A DNA stretch of 55,991 nt from an uncultured Ruminococcus sp. Its GTDB lineage: Bacteria; Bacillota; Clostridia; Oscillospirales; Ruminococcaceae. The notes under the pieces were generated by a model. It searched no databases, was not told the origin of the DNA, and saw nothing but the letters and a program-made list of their open reading frames with translations. The DNA lies in the NCBI GenBank assembly GCA_937902395.1, contig CALGTV010000013.1, positions 1 to 55,991 of the forward strand, read 5' to 3'. Of this stretch, positions 53,601 through 55,991 are shown piece by piece; position 1 is the stretch's first letter; each line of letters begins with the position of its first letter. Made by a program: the position numbers and the translations under genes.

Positions 53601-53742
53601 CAACTATGATAAATACGGTTTATCTGAACAGGGAGCAAAGAATGGTGATGTTTCAGGCAACGGCGATGGTATCACATCAGCTGATGCAATTGCAATAAAG
53701 AGATATGATGCAGGGCTTCTTGAAACTCTCCCTGAAAAGTAA
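50626..53742 (+). CDS. cellulosomal PL11 rhamnogalacturonan lyase with lectin module and dockerin
   Basis: 1038 residues behind GGAGG. Signal peptide ~1-36 ending EANA. An N-terminal beta domain (GKGMLVSWRYLANDD) and the PL11 propeller (~130-625) follow, with GDIDGDGQYELFVKWDPSN, FDLDGKAEMTCKTADGT, DVDGDGKQEIITGA and DIFGDWREELIVR, as in YesW. Next come a ricin-B/CBM13-like lectin (~645-785, SYRIKNKKSGLYLEV, QKWILE), an unassigned module (~790-930, YGDRDFTYTQLPASLTGAEMI), a Thr-rich linker and a type I dockerin (~968-1036, GDANCDGKVTIADATAI). It is secreted and should cut the rhamnose-galacturonate backbone of pectin within a cellulosome. A LacI/AraC-type regulator diverges from it. Confidence 0.95.
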   Translation: MKNKFKRIVSTAAALSVTAASSVVVPAADFTLEANAASNVMLEYLDRGITAVNTGKGMLVSWRYLANDDDNAVYKLYRDNTLIYTSEAGKATCYLDAQGSASSKYRVDTLSSSGALVSSENCRLISGNTYFDIPMTPPTGSGCTYSPNDMSVGDIDGDGQYELFVKWDPSNSQDNSKGGNTGNVFIDCVRLDGTMVWRIDLGVNIRAGAHYTQFYVADFDLDGKAEMTCKTADGTKDGTGKVIGDGSKNYRNSDGYVLDGPEYYTLFDGATGAALDTVDYEPARGTVSSWGDKYGNRVDRFWGSVAYVDGVHPCVITGRGYYTRMTATCYGVENKKLVKKWAFDTGNSSSAVGYGDGNHNSMPADVDGDGKQEIITGATCIDDNGKVLWNTDLGHGDAMHLADLDPTHNGLELWVCHEEKKSGWGVSYIDAKTGKIIFHNDGTKDTGRCGADNIWTGNAGAEMWGNGNEVKNVKGDTLSCSRPAMNFFIHWDGDLEREILDGGDAKPATITKMNKDGKISTLLTTTGFLTNNSTKGNPCLTADIFGDWREELIVRASDNKSVRIFCTPNTTDYRITTLMHDAQYRMQVSSQNTAYNQPPHTSFFLGTGYDLPARPTDSVNTDGAVANPSKTGAVINTGNSYRIKNKKSGLYLEVADSKAENGANVQQGTTGATVWTFAESAASGYYYIYSELGDGKTFLLDVDYGKTENGTNIGIWDNTNSDAQLFKLVDNGDGTYAICTKVTNDGSGIGVNAASTEAGANVIEWECNDSDDQKWILEIKYDTIDGTLIKDLAVKDMDNNADWKITGNAAVGSLIYGDRDFTYTQLPASLTGAEMIQTACDSKNSENELAEFTAAKDIKAYVLLDTRVEESMGAIPEWLNGWAKTSEQAASSNDVIFDIYEKSVKAGEIVSLGTNTTSYNVMNYAVMVKEDAPVVTTTTTIVTTTATTTVTTAPPATTTTPVETPDNYLAGDANCDGKVTIADATAILQSIGNYDKYGLSEQGAKNGDVSGNGDGITSADAIAIKRYDAGLLETLPEK

Positions 53743-53782
53743 AAATTCCAACCCATTTTCATAATACCCTTTTTTGAAAAAG

Positions 53783-53807
53783 CTCTCCGTTAATTCGGGG
53801 AGTTTTT
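53783..53807 (+). terminator. intrinsic terminator of the lyase gene
   Basis: CTCTCCG (53783-53789) pairs with CGGGGAG (53796-53802; one G-T pair) around TTAATT, and TTTTT follows. Confidence 0.8.
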
Positions 53808-53874
53808 CATTTTTCAATAATTTACGAACTATTAAAGGGGTTGCATATTATAAGCCAAAGGCTTTTCCATGCAG

Positions 53875-53903
53875 TTGACAGGAAAATAAAAATATGGTAT
53901 CAT
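53875..53903 (+). promoter_or_regulatory. sigma-A promoter of the ABC-F gene
   Basis: TTGACA (53875-53880), 17 bases, TGGTATCAT ending at 53903 as an extended -10. Confidence 0.6.
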
Positions 53904-53932
53904 AATAGTATTAATGTGTAAAGGAAGATATT

Positions 53933-55858
53933 ATGCTTGTCAGCCTTAATAATATAAATAAATTTTATAACGGAAAACAGGTGCTAACAAACGTATCCCT
54001 GACCGTTGACGAAAATGACAAAATCGGACTTGTGGGCAACAATGGCTGCGGCAAGTCCACCTTGCTGAAAATCCTGACAGGTTCAGTAGAGCCTGACCGT
54101 TTCAGCGAAAAAGACGGTATTATCTCATTTGCCGCAAAAACGACAGTAGGCTATCTGGAGCAAATGGGCGGTCTGGATTCCGAAAGTACCGTTATGGAGG
54201 AAATGAACAAGGTCTTTGAGCCAATACATAAGGCAATTGAACGCCTCCGCGACATTGAGCTTGAAATCGAGCTGGGGGATAACTCCTCCGCCGACGAATA
54301 TCAGCAGCTTTCCTCGTGGATTGAAGCTAACGACGGTTATAATACTGATGTTAAAATCCGCACCGTCCTCAACGGTATGGGATTTTCAGGTGAACAGCTG
54401 AAACGCGCCGTATCGGGATTCAGCGGCGGCGAGAAAACCCGTCTTTGTATTGCAAAACTGCTCCTTGAAGAGCCGAATCTGCTTATTCTCGATGAGCCGA
54501 CGAACCACCTCGACTTCAAAACGATTATGTGGCTTGAAGATTATCTCCGCAATTACCGCGGAGCTGTTCTCATCGTCAGCCACGACAGATATTTTCTGGA
54601 CAGACTGTGTACCTCCGTTTGCGAAATTGAAAGAGGAATCCTCACACGCTACAAGGGCAATTATTCCGCATTTGTCCGTCAGCGCGAGGAAAACACCGCC
54701 CGCCGCGAAAAAGAGTACGAACAGCAGCAGAAGCAGATTGCAAAAATGGAGGACTATGTGGCGAGAAATCTCGTCCGCGCCTCTACAACGAAAATGGCGC
54801 AGAGCCGCAGAAAACAGCTTGAAAAAATTGAGCGTATCGAGAAGCCTTTCCACGAGGAAAAGCACGCTAAAATCAAGTTTACATATGCCGTTGAGCCGCC
54901 TCTTGACGTGCTGAAAGTGAAGAATACTGATATCTCAGTGGGAGAGGGTGCAAACCGCAAAACTCTCGTTGACAGCATAAGTTTTGATGTTCGTAGAGGT
55001 GAAAAAATCGGTATTATCGGCGATAACGGCATAGGAAAATCAACTTTGCTGAAAATTATACAGGGACTTCATCCCCACGAAGGAACAGTCCGCTGGAATA
55101 CAAATATCAAGATATCCTACTTTGAGCAGGAAAGCACCAATCTGAACCGCGAACTTACGGTTATGGAGGAGCTCCACAGCCGATATCCCTCACTTTCTGA
55201 TTTGGAAGTCCGCAATCTTTTAGCGCAGGTTCGCTTTGTTGGCGAAAATGTTTTCAAGGAAACGGGAGTAATCAGCGGCGGCGAGCGTGCAAAGCTTTGT
55301 TTTGCCATTATGATGCAGGAGCACGGCAATGTGCTTATCCTTGACGAGCCTACAAACCACCTTGATTTAAGCTCTAAAGAGGCTATAGAAACGGCTCTGG
55401 AGGAGTACACAGGAACTATTATATTTGTATCTCATGACCGCTATCTTCTCAGCAAAATCGCTGACAGGCTTATTGAACTGACTGACGGTTCATACCGCGA
55501 GCACAACTACGGATTCGAGAAATATCTGGATGTTTTACGTGCCGAGCAGGCAGAGGAAAAACGCGCCGCAGATGCGGAAAAATTTGCAAAAGCCGCCGAA
55601 GCCGCAAAGGAGAAGCAGGCTAAGACATACCGTAATAAACAGCAGAGAAGCGCCGATGCCGCACGTAAAAATGAAATGCGCCGTCTGGAAAAGGAAATCG
55701 ACGAATTTCAGGCTAAAATCGACGTTCTGAGCGAGGAAATCACCCATGAGGAAGTATATTCCGATTATGAGCTTATGAATGAAAAATGCCGTGAAATAGA
55801 CGAATTAAAGGGGAAAATCGACGAAAACTTTGAAAAGCTGATTGAGCTTGACGAGTAA
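53933..55858 (+). CDS. ABC-F family ATPase
   Basis: 641 residues with two ABC domains and no membrane helices: Walker A GNNGCGKSTLLK and GDNGIGKSTLLK, signatures FSGGEKTRL and ISGGERAKL, Walker B LLILDEPTNHLD and VLILDEPTNHLD. Between them is the P-site tRNA interaction linker with a basic coiled coil (~235-300, NLVRASTTKMAQSRRKQLEKIE). A C-terminal Ala/Lys/Glu coiled coil (~540-640) resembles YdiF/Uup-type ends. Such proteins act on the ribosome as translation factors or antibiotic-protection proteins; subgroup is not certain. Confidence 0.93.
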   Translation: MLVSLNNINKFYNGKQVLTNVSLTVDENDKIGLVGNNGCGKSTLLKILTGSVEPDRFSEKDGIISFAAKTTVGYLEQMGGLDSESTVMEEMNKVFEPIHKAIERLRDIELEIELGDNSSADEYQQLSSWIEANDGYNTDVKIRTVLNGMGFSGEQLKRAVSGFSGGEKTRLCIAKLLLEEPNLLILDEPTNHLDFKTIMWLEDYLRNYRGAVLIVSHDRYFLDRLCTSVCEIERGILTRYKGNYSAFVRQREENTARREKEYEQQQKQIAKMEDYVARNLVRASTTKMAQSRRKQLEKIERIEKPFHEEKHAKIKFTYAVEPPLDVLKVKNTDISVGEGANRKTLVDSISFDVRRGEKIGIIGDNGIGKSTLLKIIQGLHPHEGTVRWNTNIKISYFEQESTNLNRELTVMEELHSRYPSLSDLEVRNLLAQVRFVGENVFKETGVISGGERAKLCFAIMMQEHGNVLILDEPTNHLDLSSKEAIETALEEYTGTIIFVSHDRYLLSKIADRLIELTDGSYREHNYGFEKYLDVLRAEQAEEKRAADAEKFAKAAEAAKEKQAKTYRNKQQRSADAARKNEMRRLEKEIDEFQAKIDVLSEEITHEEVYSDYELMNEKCREIDELKGKIDENFEKLIELDE

Positions 55859-55884
55859 GTAATTAAAAGTTATTGAATGGGATT

Positions 55885-55970
55885 CCAAAGGGCACTGCCC
55901 TTTGGCAGAGTCCAGAGACAGAGTCTCTGGCAGGGGATGGGACAGCGTCCCATGCAGAGCAAAGCTCTGC
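55885..55970. repeat. array of four three-base-loop hairpins
   Basis: Four consecutive perfect hairpins with 3-base loops: CCAAAGGGC-ACT-GCCCTTTGG (55885-55905), CCAGAGAC-AGA-GTCTCTGG (55912-55930), ATGGGAC-AGC-GTCCCAT (55937-55953) and GCAGAGC-AAA-GCTCTGC (55954-55970). More palindromic sequence (TTCAAGCGCTC) runs to the window edge. It is GC-rich and non-coding, downstream of the ABC-F gene. It looks like a structured intergenic repeat and may also end transcription. Confidence 0.75.
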
Positions 55971-55991
55971 GATGCGTTCAAGCGCTCTGCA

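Overview
The window looks like a chromosomal segment of a low-to-mid GC, Gram-positive anaerobe of the Ruminococcus type (Oscillospiraceae). The reasons are two secreted enzymes with R. flavefaciens-style type I dockerins and Thr-rich linkers (a GH5 endoglucanase and a PL11 rhamnogalacturonan lyase), a lipoprotein with a cohesin-like domain, lipoboxes and strong AGGAGG ribosome sites, extended -10 sigma-A promoters, SpoVS, YmdB and an energy-coupling-factor (ECF) transporter module. No rRNA, tRNA, CRISPR array or prophage was seen.

Layout. 1-3.8 kb: the tail of an M20 dipeptidase, a dipeptide/oligopeptide ABC permease, and an odd ORF that joins the first ~45 residues of an OppC permease to an unrelated secreted acidic protein; the DNA between ~0.65 and 1.7 kb has GC-rich codon use unlike its surroundings. 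4-6.6 kb: a surface lipoprotein diverging from cysS, and a small membrane protein. 6.7-25.3 kb: a long minus-strand housekeeping block read as ruvC-ruvA-sseB-like-ruvB, a papain-like unknown, a GlmM-like protein with ruined active-site motifs, an RlmI-like methyltransferase, ecfA1-ecfA2-ecfT, yfhO-truA, DUF5711, CvpA, a ClpE-like ATPase, the cohesin lipoprotein, DUF2752 and a PdaA-like deacetylase. 25.6-36.3 kb, plus strand: feoB, ymdB, spoVS, a uridine-kinase-like protein, a PD-(D/E)XK nuclease, an ECF S-component behind a 42-bp perfect palindrome, prfB, a lipoprotein with a toxin-like C-terminus, a type III toxin-antitoxin locus (repeat RNA plus ToxN/AbiQ-like RNase) and uvrC. 36.3-56 kb: the dockerin GH5, a sugar-binding lipoprotein, a degenerate VanY-like protein, an OppA-like lipoprotein, a TetR regulator, glgB, an Ntn-hydrolase, a LacI-sensor/degenerate GGDEF/AraC regulator, the dockerin PL11 lyase and an ABC-F ATPase.

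How the parts fit. Polysaccharide use is the theme of the accessory genes: dockerin enzymes, a possible cell-surface cohesin, carbohydrate-module-like lipoproteins, solute-binding lipoproteins and glycogen branching enzyme. The GH5 gene and the neighbouring sugar-binding lipoprotein share a TTAGCA/TGCTAA dyad in their promoters, and the LacI/AraC-type regulator diverges from the pectin lyase, with direct repeats 21 bp apart beside a promoter.

The most notable items are the type III toxin-antitoxin locus (33.6-34.3 kb), the lipoprotein with a BECR-nuclease-like C-terminus just before it, the GlmM and VanY pseudoenzymes, the OppC fusion, three copies of a small terminal-inverted-repeat element (two of 158 bp, one internally deleted and inverted), and an array of three-base-loop hairpins at the right edge. 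All homology calls are from recognition of motifs in the translations; no database search was run.
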